DNA of 64,000 bases from RUG11198 sp036342255. Lineage in GTDB: Bacteria; Bacillota_I; Bacilli_A; RF39; UBA660. This document shows positions 41,272 through 49,737 of this stretch, one piece after another (position 1 is the stretch's first letter; the number at the start of each line of letters is the position of its first letter). The stretch lies in assembly GCA_036342255.1 (NCBI GenBank), contig JAZAUS010000008.1, positions 1 to 64,000 on the forward strand, read 5' to 3'. The translations under genes were made by a program, and so were the position numbers. The notes under the pieces were generated by a model, which was not told where the DNA came from, made no database searches, and worked only from the letters and a program-made list of their open reading frames with translations.

Positions 41272-41853
41272 TTATATATCTATTTTCCCTTCTGAGAAGT
41301 CTTTTAGGACTTTTATTAGTTGGATTTTTTCGGCTGCTTGAACTTTAGATGATACATCTTCAGGAGTATCTGAAGTGGATACTTTTACTTTAGTTTGGGA
41401 GATTATTTTTCCTTTATCGTATTCTTCATTTACGAAATGGATGGTAGCCCCGGTTTCTTTTTCATGGTTTTCCACTATTTTTCTGTGGACATTCATACCA
41501 TACATACCTTTTCCACCGTATTTGGGTAAAAGGGCTGGATGGGTATTTATAATAGTATAGTTATTAATTATTTTTTTTGGTAATAGTTTTAGGTAACCTG
41601 CTAAGACTATTAGATCAATATTATATTGGTTTAGGATGTTATATAATTCTTCTTCATCATTATAATCTTTTAAGATATAGTTATTAATACCTTTATTATG
41701 GGCTCTTGTTAGAGCATAGGCTTTACTAGTATTAGATATAACTATTTTTATATTAGCATCTAATTCATTATTGTTAATGGCATCTATAATGGCTTGTAGT
41801 GTTGAGCCATTACCTGATGCTAGGACGGCTAAGTTTTTTAATTTCTTTTTCAT
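41272..41853 (-). CDS. purN: Phosphoribosylglycinamide formyltransferase
   Basis: 193 aa, the normal size for PurN. LAVLASGNGSTLQAIIDAI near the start is the PRPP-glycinamide binding loop; NTHPALLPKYGGKGMYGMNV contains the catalytic Asn-His pair, and HFVNEEYDKGKII carries the catalytic Asp. It transfers a formyl group from 10-formyltetrahydrofolate to GAR in purine synthesis. It stands apart from other pur genes here, which is unusual because purN normally lies in a pur operon. Confidence 0.92.
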   Translation of the reverse strand: MKKKLKNLAVLASGNGSTLQAIIDAINNNELDANIKIVISNTSKAYALTRAHNKGINNYILKDYNDEEELYNILNQYNIDLIVLAGYLKLLPKKIINNYTIINTHPALLPKYGGKGMYGMNVHRKIVENHEKETGATIHFVNEEYDKGKIISQTKVKVSTSDTPEDVSSKVQAAEKIQLIKVLKDFSEGKIDI

Positions 41854-41864
41854 ACTCTACTCCT

Positions 41865-42734
41865 TTATAATGATTTAATTTTTTTATGAGGATTATTGAA
41901 TGCTTTTTCTATTTTTTCATATGTTATGGGATTTATAGTGTCATTATATTTATTTTCTATGGCATTATCGATAGAGGTGTTAAGAAATATGTTAATTCTT
42001 GATGATAAGATATCGTTATCTAGTACATGTTTTCTTACTGAGTGGCCTCCATCACCTGCTATGGCGAAACCTAATGATGAGTCATAATCTATAAATCCTT
42101 GTTTAATATTTTTGATAGATTCTATTGTTTTATTATCTTGTTCATAATCGTAATCTAATACATCTCCAAATGTTATGGCTAAAGCTTGGGTTCCATCTTT
42201 TTTGATGGCTTCTCCACTTATGGCTGCTAGGCATATTTGAGATAAGATCATACTGATATCAGATTTGCTATAACCTACTTCTTGCATTTTTAATTTTAAT
42301 AATTCTTCTATTCGTTTAAAATAATAGGCACCATTACAGTAGGTTACGAAGTTTATGTTTCTAAAATTTTTCATAGCAGATATGGTATCTATTCTTTTGT
42401 TATTATTTATAAATAATGGATAGAAGTATTTGGTTAGAAATTCTTCTAATTCTTTTGTCTCAGGAATGATATTTGAGAATCTTTGATTTTTTTCATCAAA
42501 GTCTCCAAAGCCTAAGCCAAATAATCTTCTATCTGGATCGTAATTAGTATTTATATCTGGATTTACAAGAGGGGCTATGTAGTTCATAAAGCCATTAATA
42601 TCTTGCAAGTAGGTAGGAAGAGCTAGAGCTGTTATGATACATGGTCCTTTTTTAAAGGGATTTTCTTCTAATACTTCTTGTATTCCATATTTATTATGTT
42701 CTGTTTTACAGACTTTTTCATATAAATGTACCAT
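41865..42734 (-). CDS. Conserved-looking hypothetical protein (289 aa)
   Basis: A soluble protein with GPCIITALALPTYLQDINGF near the N-terminus, DPDRRLFGLGFGDFDEKNQ, and later GFAIAGDGGHSVRKHVLDND. The mixture of hydrophobic and acidic segments suggests an alpha/beta enzyme-like fold. I cannot place it in a family. It ends 12 bases before the purN start, so it may be the first gene of a 41272-42734 unit. There is no signal peptide. Confidence 0.7.
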   Translation of the reverse strand: MVHLYEKVCKTEHNKYGIQEVLEENPFKKGPCIITALALPTYLQDINGFMNYIAPLVNPDINTNYDPDRRLFGLGFGDFDEKNQRFSNIIPETKELEEFLTKYFYPLFINNNKRIDTISAMKNFRNINFVTYCNGAYYFKRIEELLKLKMQEVGYSKSDISMILSQICLAAISGEAIKKDGTQALAITFGDVLDYDYEQDNKTIESIKNIKQGFIDYDSSLGFAIAGDGGHSVRKHVLDNDILSSRINIFLNTSIDNAIENKYNDTINPITYEKIEKAFNNPHKKIKSL

Positions 42735-42792
42735 TACATGCCCTCCTTTAATTTATTTATTAGTACTTTTTTATATAAATATTATAACATAA

Positions 42793-42815
42793 AAAGCAAC
42801 TATTGAAGTTGCTTT
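42793..42815 (-). terminator. Terminator of the gene ending at 42831
   Basis: AAAGCAACT/AGTTGCTTT 9-bp stem followed on the minus strand by a T run, just upstream of the TATAAT of the next gene. Confidence 0.65.
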
Positions 42816-42830
42816 TATGCTTTTATTATA

Positions 42831-43280
42831 TTAAGGTCCAGTATATGGTGTTGCATCAAATATTTTATCTCTATCTGGTTTTCTATCTAAGAAATCTTTT
42901 ACTTCATCTTCATTATTAAATGTTACATCATGAATAACCCATAATACAATTCCATTTTTTTGATAAACATAGGCTCCTTTTTTACCCCATTTTATTAAGA
43001 ATCTTTTATATAAAAACATATTTGGTGTATCAATTTTAAAATTTTGTTTTTCTAAATATTTTTTACATGATTCATAATTAAAAGGAGCTGATATGGTATA
43101 GATACCATACATAAATACTATAAATCCGATAGCAGCTAGAGTTAAAGATATAGGTACTATCTCAAAATTATGTAAACTATTTAATGCAAAGAATAATATA
43201 AGATTTAATATAAGTATTATTGAACCCTTTATTATTGCTTTCTTTTTTGTTAATCTTTTCCAAAAAAATTTTTCTTTCAT
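42831..43280 (-). CDS. Hypothetical two-helix membrane protein (149 aa)
   Basis: Two hydrophobic helices (GSIILILNLILFFALNSL and VPISLTLAAIGFIVFMYGIY) are followed by a cytosolic domain of about 80 residues, KKYLEKQNFKIDTPNMFLY, ending KIFDATPYTGP. The start at 43280 has AGGTGAT upstream. I do not recognise the family. Confidence 0.65.
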   Translation of the reverse strand: MKEKFFWKRLTKKKAIIKGSIILILNLILFFALNSLHNFEIVPISLTLAAIGFIVFMYGIYTISAPFNYESCKKYLEKQNFKIDTPNMFLYKRFLIKWGKKGAYVYQKNGIVLWVIHDVTFNNEDEVKDFLDRKPDRDKIFDATPYTGP

Positions 43281-43374
43281 TATTATCACCTTTAATAATT
43301 ATAACATAAAAATCAACTTTAAAGATGCTTTTGTTATTTTTTTCTAATTTATATGTATAAATATTTATTGGCAT

Positions 43375-44376
43375 TTATATTTTTATAATTTTGTTTAGAA
43401 ATGGTGTTTTTGATAATATATGTGTAATAGATATGGATATTAATAATATTATTATACTCCAAAATATATTAATATAATTGTTATTAAATAAATGTAAGGG
43501 AGTTAAGAAATTGATTATAAAGATATGTATTATATATATTCCCATATTATATTGTAAATAGGTAGAATAATGTTTTTTATCAATTATTAATGTTTTAAAT
43601 GATATGAATATTAAAGAAGATGTTATCATTACAATAATTGAATCATAAAAATTCTCTGCAAATTTGCTTGAGTATAATATATTACAGAATAATAATTCAT
43701 ATACTATTGTTATTATAATCATTATTATTGTAAGTATATAAAGTCTTTTTTTATTATTAATTTTTTTATAGTCAATTTTAGTCATAATCCCACCTATCAT
43801 GTAATATAATAACCAGATCCATATTCTTAAAGATTGAGTTACTTTTGACTTAGTTATTCCTAATCCTTTAAAATTTGAATAGATGGTAATTATATTAATA
43901 GTTATACATGTTACTAATAATAGTAAAGTTATTATTTTATATACATTGTATTTTTTTATTAATTTTTGTAATGGTATAAGGAATAAATATAAGATTATTA
44001 ATGAACCAAGAAACCAAAAATGCCAAAAGGTTCCTTCTTGAGAAAAAGAACTAATTATAAGATAAAATATGCTAATATATTTATGTTTGATAAATAATGA
44101 ATATATAAAAGGAATTAAATTCCATGTGAAGCATATAAATAATATTTTTAATATTTTTTTTATTACATAATTATAATCATTTTCTTTTTTCAAATGTAGG
44201 TATCCACTAATCATGAATAATAGTGGTATTGCAAAAACACCTGTATAATATAATGTAAGCGATATATCAAATCCGTTTTTATTTACTCCATTACATAATA
44301 AATGTAATATTATTACTAAGTATATGGCTATATTTTTTAACCAATCAATATTATAATCTCTACTAATGTTTTTCAT
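43375..44376 (-). CDS. Acyltransferase family 3 membrane protein
   Basis: 333 aa with about ten membrane helices. The N-terminus RDYNIDWLKNIAIYLVIILH has the conserved Asp and the His (IILH) of the Acyl_transf_3/OafA-like fold, and ALPLLFMISGYLHLKK-like residues (FMISGYL) follow. Such enzymes acylate sugars, teichoic acids or peptidoglycan at the cell surface. The start at 44376 has AAGGAG upstream. No wall-polymer genes adjoin it. Confidence 0.82.
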   Translation of the reverse strand: MKNISRDYNIDWLKNIAIYLVIILHLLCNGVNKNGFDISLTLYYTGVFAIPLLFMISGYLHLKKENDYNYVIKKILKILFICFTWNLIPFIYSLFIKHKYISIFYLIISSFSQEGTFWHFWFLGSLIILYLFLIPLQKLIKKYNVYKIITLLLLVTCITINIITIYSNFKGLGITKSKVTQSLRIWIWLLYYMIGGIMTKIDYKKINNKKRLYILTIIMIIITIVYELLFCNILYSSKFAENFYDSIIVMITSSLIFISFKTLIIDKKHYSTYLQYNMGIYIIHIFIINFLTPLHLFNNNYINIFWSIIILLISISITHILSKTPFLNKIIKI

Positions 44377-44495
44377 TTTATTCTCCTTTATTAAGAAAAT
44401 CATTATCATGCAGTCTTTATCTTCAGTTATGTCTAATAATGTAAAGTAATAATTTTTCTTAAATTAATATATTCTTTTAATTTTTGATATATATA

Positions 44496-44618
44496 TTATT
44501 GATCTGCTAAAGCATTTATTATGGCTAATGGGAATAGTAGTATTAGCCATAATATACCTTTAATAAGATAGTATACTAGATATAATGGTAATAAAGTTAT
44601 TTTAATTATAGTTTTCAT
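44496..44618 (-). CDS. Small membrane peptide (40 aa)
   Basis: A short ORF with AAGGAG 7 bases before its ATG at 44618. The product is almost entirely hydrophobic (LLPLYLVYYLIKGILWLILL) and ends NALADQ; it is a single-pass or hairpin membrane peptide. It begins 11 bases after the gene ending at 44630, so it is likely co-transcribed. It could be a small regulatory peptide or toxin. I saw no matching antisense RNA directly on it. Confidence 0.55.
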   Translation of the reverse strand: MKTIIKITLLPLYLVYYLIKGILWLILLFPLAIINALADQ

Positions 44619-44629
44619 AGATACTCCTT

Positions 44630-44833
44630 TTATTTATCATCTTCATAGTAATAATCATCATCTTCTAGATCTTCTTCTTCAAAGTTAGATGAATTATACT
44701 CACCTTTTTTTATTAGTTCTTTTTGATAATCGTCTAGATCATTATTTTCTTGTTCTTCAAGATATTTGAATAAACCAAAAGCTTTAGATCTTTTGGTTTG
44801 GTCATTACTAAATAAATCGTTAAATAATCCCAT
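44630..44833 (-). CDS. Small protein with acidic DDYYYEDDK tail
   Basis: 67 aa. The N-terminus MGLFNDLFSNDQTKRSKAFG is amphipathic; the C-terminal half LDDYQKELIKKGEYNSSNFE, EEDLEDDDYYYEDDK is homologous to that of 37854-38096. The start has GAAGGAG and an upstream TATAAT. It is probably a cytosolic adaptor or nucleic-acid mimic, by composition only. It is divergent from structured RNA copy B. Confidence 0.65.
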   Translation of the reverse strand: MGLFNDLFSNDQTKRSKAFGLFKYLEEQENNDLDDYQKELIKKGEYNSSNFEEEDLEDDDYYYEDDK

Positions 44834-44892
44834 AAATTTCTCCTTCTATAGTTATATTATATCATAATAATAAAAAATTTTTAATTTATATA

Positions 44893-45033
44893 TTGACATA
44901 TGTTTTTAATTTGGTATAATGTTTATAGATAGATTTAATATCTATCTACCGATTTATTAGTTTATCTAATAAATCAACATTAGTTGGTGCTTTGCACCAC
45001 ACAAAAAAACATCATTTATGTGATGTTTTTTTG
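44893..45033 (+). ncRNA. Structured RNA family member, copy B
   Basis: TTGACA (44893-44898), 16 bases, TATAAT (44915-44920) gives a transcript from about 44927. Hairpins: AGATAGAT/ATCTATCT (44927-44947), a perfect 10-bp GATTTATTAG/CTAATAAATC (44951-44975), GGTGC-TTT-GCACC (44986-44998) and the terminator ACATCA/TGATGT with flanking A and T runs (45003-45031). No ORF is present. It is a tandem near-identical copy of the RNA at 45114-45254. Confidence 0.75.
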
Positions 45034-45113
45034 TTTTGTATTAGTATAATTTAGATTTTTTCTATTTTAATAGTTACACTTATAAAAATTTTTTAAAAAA
45101 ATTAATTTTTATA

Positions 45114-45254
45114 TTGACATATATTTTTAATTTGGTATAATGTTTATAGATAGATTTAATATCTATCTACCGATTTATTAGTTTATCTAATAAGTCAACA
45201 TTAGTTGGTGCTTTGCACCACACAAAAAAACATCATTTATGTGATGTTTTTTTG
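45114..45254 (+). ncRNA. Structured RNA family member, copy C
   Basis: Nearly identical to copy B at a 221-base offset; I find only two differences (one in the -35/-10 spacer and one in the second hairpin, AAATC to AAGTC, which converts a pair to G-T). Its promoter is TTGACA (45114-45119) and TATAAT (45136-45141), and transcription starts at about 45148. It ends in the same terminator, converging on the OapA-like gene. Together with copies A and B it defines one family. Confidence 0.75.
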
Positions 45255-45313
45255 TTTTGTAGTTCTATTTATTTATAATATTTTTGCAATTAAAAATCAT
45301 CATTATATGATGA

Positions 45314-45910
45314 TTATTTTTCTTTATAAAATGTTGTTAAAAACAAACAAAATCTGTATAGTATTATTTCACTTTGATTTATGGCGTAGTTTTTAGCAAT
45401 TGCTTTTCCACCTATTGTTAGGGCTGATACGATAGCGGTTGATAATAGTGATATTATTAAAAAATTAGTATTTAATGTTTCACTTAAGGCACTTGCTATA
45501 GATATACAGCAAGCTCCTGATATTACTCCACATATATCTCCTATTACATCATTTAAGAAACTAGCTACTTTATCTGTATTCTTTTTTAATTGTACAGCTA
45601 ATTTAGATCCTTTTACTTTTCTAGCAGCCATTGAATTAAAAACACTTAGGTTAGAGGCTGTTACAGCTACTCCTATCATATCAAAAAATATTCCTAAGAA
45701 GATAAAGAATAATAATAGGATTATTCCAAAAATAATTGGTATATTTGGTAATAAGGTTTCTGATGCTAAAGACATTAATAAAGATATTATAAAGGCTATA
45801 GCAATTATTTTTATTATCCAATTATAATCTATTAGATTTTTTTTCTTGTTCTTCTCTATTATTTTTAAATTTTTTAATTCTTCTTTTTTTATTTGTTTAT
45901 TATTATTCAA
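45314..45910 (-). CDS. OapA-like (OLE-associated) membrane protein
   Basis: About 198 aa with four membrane helices in two pairs. The motif GIFFDMIGVAVTASNLSVF (DUF21/CorB-like) is followed by NSMAARKVKGSKLAVQLKKN, then FLNDVIGDICGVISGACCIS. This order is what I recall for OLE-associated protein A (OapA), which binds OLE RNA at the membrane. I prefer the TTG at 45910 because GAGAGGG lies before it; the ATG at 45925 sits against the RNA terminator with no ribosome-binding site. The upstream 0.53-kb RNA locus supports the assignment. Confidence 0.65.
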   Translation of the reverse strand: MNNNKQIKKEELKNLKIIEKNKKKNLIDYNWIIKIIAIAFIISLLMSLASETLLPNIPIIFGIILLLFFIFLGIFFDMIGVAVTASNLSVFNSMAARKVKGSKLAVQLKKNTDKVASFLNDVIGDICGVISGACCISIASALSETLNTNFLIISLLSTAIVSALTIGGKAIAKNYAINQSEIILYRFCLFLTTFYKEK

Positions 45911-45926
45911 TTTGATCCCTCTCATA

Positions 45927-46454
45927 ATAAAAACTAGATATTATCTAGTTCTTTTTTTATTAATGGCTATTTATACAGTAAACTTTGAATCTTAGGTCAA
46001 GTAGGATTTCCCTTACCTTTACAAATCGTTACCAATTTGCGGTTCCCCTTTAAAAAGATAAATATAGTATCACTAACTATATGACTTGATTACCACTTAG
46101 AATCCACTGCAATCCCGTACAAATCATTCTAGGAGTTTTCCTCACCACTGTTTATTACTAGTTCTCTTTTGCAAATATAATTTCAAGATGCACATATATA
46201 TTGGCCAATTGATATATGTGTATTCATCTATCCCAGTATATTCACTCAAGACAAGCATGTTATAAAAATATAACTACAAATCAAATATTGGATTTAACAC
46301 TATATGCCGTTATAGGAGCCCAATATCTTCCCTTTCCAATTCCACCCTAAGCTGGGCGCAAAAAGCAGATACTAGAAAGCATTTATGCTCGTTAGTGGAT
46401 TTTTAGCCCCACCTTCGTAATAAAGGGAATGACTAGAATAATGTGCCATTAACT
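45927..46454 (-). ncRNA. ole: Large structured RNA, probable OLE RNA
   Basis: A 620-base gap without a coding ORF carries a strong promoter (46461-46489) and a terminator (AACTAGATA/TATCTAGTT, 45932-45950), defining an RNA of about 0.53 kb that ends just before the OapA-like gene. It is richer in G and C than its surroundings and contains many short complementary segments (for example GGATTTTTAGCCCC, CCGCAAATTGGTAACGATTT and GGGAAATCCTACTTGACC on one strand or the other). The gene order ole-oapA is the basis for the name. I cannot align it to the family model, so other large RNAs (ROOL, RNase P) are not excluded. Confidence 0.55.
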
Positions 46455-46460
46455 GGTGTA

Positions 46461-46489
46461 ATTATAGCATAAATATAGGATTTTGTCAA
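46461..46489 (-). promoter_or_regulatory. Promoter of the large structured RNA
   Basis: Perfect sigma-A consensus on the minus strand: TTGACA (46484-46489), 17 bases, TATAAT (46461-46466). Confidence 0.85.
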
Positions 46490-46545
46490 GAACTTGTTAA
46501 CTTTTTGTAAATGTATTAACATAATATGTTTTAAGAATAATAATA

Positions 46546-46776
46546 CTATTTTTTATTTAAAGACTCTATCTTTTGTAATTCAAAGCGATATTTTTGACCA
46601 TTTTTGTTTACTTCTTCTAAAAACATATTAATGGGTCTAGCATATAGTAATCCATCTCCGTATAAGGCTCTATATATAACTAATTCTTCGTCTGTTTCAC
46701 TATGATAGGCTATGTCTTCTACAAGATATAAATCTCCTTTGAAGTGCTTATATATTCCTTTAATTTTTAATTTCAT
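46546..46776 (-). CDS. DUF1653 protein
   Basis: 76 aa. GIYKHFKGDLYLVEDIAYHS, then ETDEELVIYRALYGDGLLYA and RPINMF match the DUF1653 pattern (YRHFKG, HSET, VVYRALYG, RP-x-MF). It is a small cytosolic beta-rich protein of unknown function. It is divergent from the transglutaminase-like gene at 46877, with about 100 bases between them. Confidence 0.85.
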   Translation of the reverse strand: MKLKIKGIYKHFKGDLYLVEDIAYHSETDEELVIYRALYGDGLLYARPINMFLEEVNKNGQKYRFELQKIESLNKK

Positions 46777-46876
46777 AATATTACCTCCTATTACTATTAT
46801 AACAAATTATTGTAAACTAGTAGCTTTTTTTCAAAAAAAGTGCTATAATAGGTCCTGTTTCTTTGGAGGGGGTTTT

Positions 46877-48043
46877 ATGAAACATATTAGAAGAATATTA
46901 TTAGCATTATATATTTGTTTATTTGGTTTATATTTGTTTAGTAATACTTATAACGATAATATATATAATAATATTAGTAATGCTATTAATGATATGATAG
47001 CTGATGCTAATAATAAAGATTTAGATAAGGTTAATGGTCTTGGAGATTTGGTTGATGATAAGGATATTAAGGACTTAGAAGATTCTAATGTCAGTGGTTA
47101 TGGGGTATCTATTGATACTAGGTATTATCCTTATTATGGTATGCTAAGTAATAATGAGAAAGCTATATATAAGCAATTTTATGCTAATGTTAAGAATTTA
47201 AAAACGACATTTGTTCCAGTTGTAGATATTGATAAGAATGGAATTAATAGATCGTTTGTGGCTTTATTTTATGATCACCCAGAATTTTTTTGGTTAGATA
47301 CTAGTTATTCTTATAAGTATACTAAGACTGGTAGATGTGTACAAATAATTATTAAATTTAATGATACTATTAATGATATAGGTATTTCTAAGAGTAAATT
47401 TGAAGCTGCTAGCAATGAAATTATTAGTGGGGCTAATAGATATAATAGTAATTATGATAAAGAGAAATATGTACATGATGCTCTAATTAAGAATACTTCT
47501 TATAATGTTAATTCTCATTTGAATCAAAGTGCATATAGTGTATTAGTTGAGAAAACTTCTGTATGTGCTGGATATGCTAAAGCATTTCAATATATTATGA
47601 ATAGATTGGGTATCCCAACATATTATGTTGTTGGTAGAGCTAATGGAGATCATGCTTGGAATATTATATTGCTTGATGATGGTTATTATAATGTTGATGT
47701 TACTTGGGATGATCAGGGAAGTATTATATATGATTATTTTAATAGAAGTGATAAAGAGTTTGCTGATAGTCATTTTAGAAGAGATTTATCACTTTCATTA
47801 CCTAGCTGTAATTCTTTTAAATATAGTGGTAATATATATAATAATATAAGTAAAGTAGTTAATGATAGGAAAGAAGTTGTAACTAATAATAAGGTTGTAA
47901 AAGAAGAAAAAATAGTTGTTGAAAAAAAAGAAATAGTTGAAGAAGAAATAAATAATGAAGTAGAAAGAGAATCTTTTGATAATATGGAAGATATCAATAT
48001 AGATAATAATATTGAAAAAGAAGAAGATATTATAGAAGAATAA
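46877..48043 (+). CDS. Secreted transglutaminase-like protein
   Basis: 388 aa. A signal peptide or anchor (RRILLALYICLFGLYLF) is followed by a spacer and a transglutaminase-like core with Cys in VCAGYAKAFQYIMN, His in NGDHAWNII and Asp in YYNVDVTWDD, a complete cysteine-protease-type triad. The C-terminal 70 residues are Glu/Lys/Asn-rich (EKIVVEKKEIVEEEINNEVE). The start is 46877 (GGAGGG upstream); a long upstream in-frame extension lacks a start signal. It may act on cell-wall cross-links or surface proteins. Confidence 0.82.
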   Translation: MKHIRRILLALYICLFGLYLFSNTYNDNIYNNISNAINDMIADANNKDLDKVNGLGDLVDDKDIKDLEDSNVSGYGVSIDTRYYPYYGMLSNNEKAIYKQFYANVKNLKTTFVPVVDIDKNGINRSFVALFYDHPEFFWLDTSYSYKYTKTGRCVQIIIKFNDTINDIGISKSKFEAASNEIISGANRYNSNYDKEKYVHDALIKNTSYNVNSHLNQSAYSVLVEKTSVCAGYAKAFQYIMNRLGIPTYYVVGRANGDHAWNIILLDDGYYNVDVTWDDQGSIIYDYFNRSDKEFADSHFRRDLSLSLPSCNSFKYSGNIYNNISKVVNDRKEVVTNNKVVKEEKIVVEKKEIVEEEINNEVERESFDNMEDINIDNNIEKEEDIIEE

Positions 48044-48070
48044 AAAAGAGGAAAATTATTTTCCTCTTTT
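48044..48070. terminator. Bidirectional terminator between convergent genes
   Basis: AAAAGAGGAAAA/TTTTCCTCTTTT 12-bp stem between the stops of 46877-48043 (+) and 48056-48718 (-), with A and T runs on both sides. Confidence 0.75.
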
Positions 48071-48718
48071 TTTAGTTTCTATTATATTTGTAACATCTTT
48101 ATTAAAGAATTTTGTTAAGATGTCTACTTCTTTATTATCAATTTCATTTGTTGATATAAATCTTTTAGAATCTTCTATTGATTTAATAGCTATTTTTCTT
48201 ATATCTTCGTAGTTAGTATCTTTATCTATTTCTTTAATGGCTATTAAATCTTTAATAAGATATTCAAATCTACCTAATTTTATAAGATATACTTTATCAT
48301 TATTAGTAATAGTTATTCTATCAGGATCATATTTATCATATTCACAATTTATTATATAATTATTACATTCATAAATACTTTCTTGATTTTCATAGCACAT
48401 TGTGCTCTTTATTAGCATAGCTAAGTATTCTTGTAGAATATGTTGGCTGTTTTTCACTATATAATTTTTAGCTTGTTCATCGTCTTCATCTTTTGATAAG
48501 GCTTGTTCAAGCTTTTGTAAATCTTTTTTTAAGTCTTCTTCTATTGTTAATATATCCCCTGCATAAGTATATAAATCATTTTGTTCGATAGTTTTTTCAA
48601 TAGTTGTATTTGATGGTTTGTTTTGGCAACCTGATATGAATGGTGTTGTGGTTGTTAAGACAAAGGCTATAGCTAATGCGTTAGTATATACTTTTAAATT
48701 CTTAATATTTTTGGCCAT
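48056..48718 (-). CDS. Hypothetical lipoprotein (220 aa)
   Basis: An N-terminal hydrophobic segment (ALAIAFVLTTTTPFISGCQ) ends in a lipobox-like ISGC, so it is probably a membrane-anchored lipoprotein. The rest is soluble and helical (DLKKDLQKLEQALSKDEDDE) with a CYENQESIYECNNYIINCEY stretch holding three cysteines. I do not recognise the family. It is convergent with the transglutaminase-like gene. Confidence 0.7.
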   Translation of the reverse strand: MAKNIKNLKVYTNALAIAFVLTTTTPFISGCQNKPSNTTIEKTIEQNDLYTYAGDILTIEEDLKKDLQKLEQALSKDEDDEQAKNYIVKNSQHILQEYLAMLIKSTMCYENQESIYECNNYIINCEYDKYDPDRITITNNDKVYLIKLGRFEYLIKDLIAIKEIDKDTNYEDIRKIAIKSIEDSKRFISTNEIDNKEVDILTKFFNKDVTNIIETKKRGK

Positions 48719-48804
48719 AATAAAAACCCCCTCTCAAAAACGTTTACTATTATACACTTTTTGTTAATTTTGTCAAGTTTTTATTGAGATTATGGGGGTT
48801 ATGA

Positions 48805-49680
48805 TTATTTTTTTGTTTTACAAGGATTGACGTGGATTACTACTAAGTATATTTCATCTATTTCTTTTATTATTTCTTCTTCTAGATTATTTGCTATGTC
48901 ATGACTGTCAAATGTAGATAGATTTCCGTCAACAAAGATACTAAATGATACTTGATAGCGATAACCTATAGGGGTGGAATTAAAATGTATTACTTTTTTT
49001 ACTTCATCATGTTTTTCTATAATTGACATTACTTTATTTTTGGTCTCTATAGAAATACTTTTATCCATTAATATATCATAGCTTTCTTTAAAGATGGTAT
49101 ATGCTGTTATGAAGATCCATGTAGATATTATTATTCCAACTACGCTATCAACTAAGAAAATATTATATCTACTTAGGATGGCTGCTGATAAGTTTAGTGA
49201 TGTTATAAAAGTATCATTTAGATGATCTTTAGAATTAGCTTTCATTAGTAAATTATTATATTTTTTGGATATGGTATTGGTATATAAATAAAGTAATAAT
49301 TTTACTATAATAGTTGTTAGGCAGACTATTAATAGGTAATTGGAATAATGATAATTATTTCTTTTGAATACTGATATTATTGATGATTTTAGGGATTTAT
49401 AGGCTAGTATAAACATTACTATACTTATTAATAATGAATATATATATTCGGCTTTTCCGTGACCTAAGTTATGATCTTCATCAATTGGTTGACTTGCTAT
49501 TTTATTGCCTATATATGTCATAATAGATGATAAGATATCGCTAGCTGAATTGAATGTATCAGCTAGCATAGCTTGGCTGTTGGTTATAATACTTATACTT
49601 CCTTTTATTATTAATAGAAAGATGTTACCTAGCATTCCTATTATACTGGCTATTTTTACATCTTTATATCTTTGCTTCAT
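48805..49680 (-). CDS. Cation diffusion facilitator (CDF) metal exporter
   Basis: 291 aa with six membrane helices. Hallmarks: AMLADTFNSASDILSSI (helix 2 Asp metal site), the HNLGHGKAEYIYSL segment after helix 2, LMKANSKDHLNDTFITS (helix 5) and a C-terminal cytosolic domain (MDKSISIETKNKVMSIIEKH). CDF proteins export Zn, Mn, Fe or Co using the proton gradient. The helix 5 pattern H-x3-D (HLNDT) is compatible with Zn or Fe. It is a single gene with a terminator after the stop region. Confidence 0.9.
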   Translation of the reverse strand: MKQRYKDVKIASIIGMLGNIFLLIIKGSISIITNSQAMLADTFNSASDILSSIMTYIGNKIASQPIDEDHNLGHGKAEYIYSLLISIVMFILAYKSLKSSIISVFKRNNYHYSNYLLIVCLTTIIVKLLLYLYTNTISKKYNNLLMKANSKDHLNDTFITSLNLSAAILSRYNIFLVDSVVGIIISTWIFITAYTIFKESYDILMDKSISIETKNKVMSIIEKHDEVKKVIHFNSTPIGYRYQVSFSIFVDGNLSTFDSHDIANNLEEEIIKEIDEIYLVVIHVNPCKTKK

Positions 49681-49713
49681 GTTATCACTCCTTAGCTAAT
49701 TATTTATGCAAAA

Positions 49714-49737
49714 AAAGTTAGAAATTATTCTAACTTT
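49714..49737 (-). terminator. Terminator of the HtrA gene
   Basis: AAAGTTAGAA/TTCTAACTTT 10-bp stem followed on the minus strand by a T run. Confidence 0.7.

Noticed and set aside
40004..45254. tracrRNA-like or CRISPR-associated RNA (hairpins plus terminator)
   Set aside because: No repeats-spacer array and no cas gene is present; the RNA copies have their own promoters and no anti-repeat that I can see.
45927..46454. RNase P RNA (rnpB) or tmRNA
   Set aside because: GAGGAAAACTCC on the minus strand recalls RNase P conserved region I, but the other conserved regions are not visible, and no tmRNA ends or tag ORF appear. The OapA-like neighbour favours OLE, though this was not tested by alignment.
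46712..46876. N-terminal extension of the transglutaminase-like gene
   Set aside because: The extra 55 codons lack a start signal and overlap the divergent DUF1653 gene; GGAGGG before the ATG at 46877 plus the signal peptide right after it give the start.
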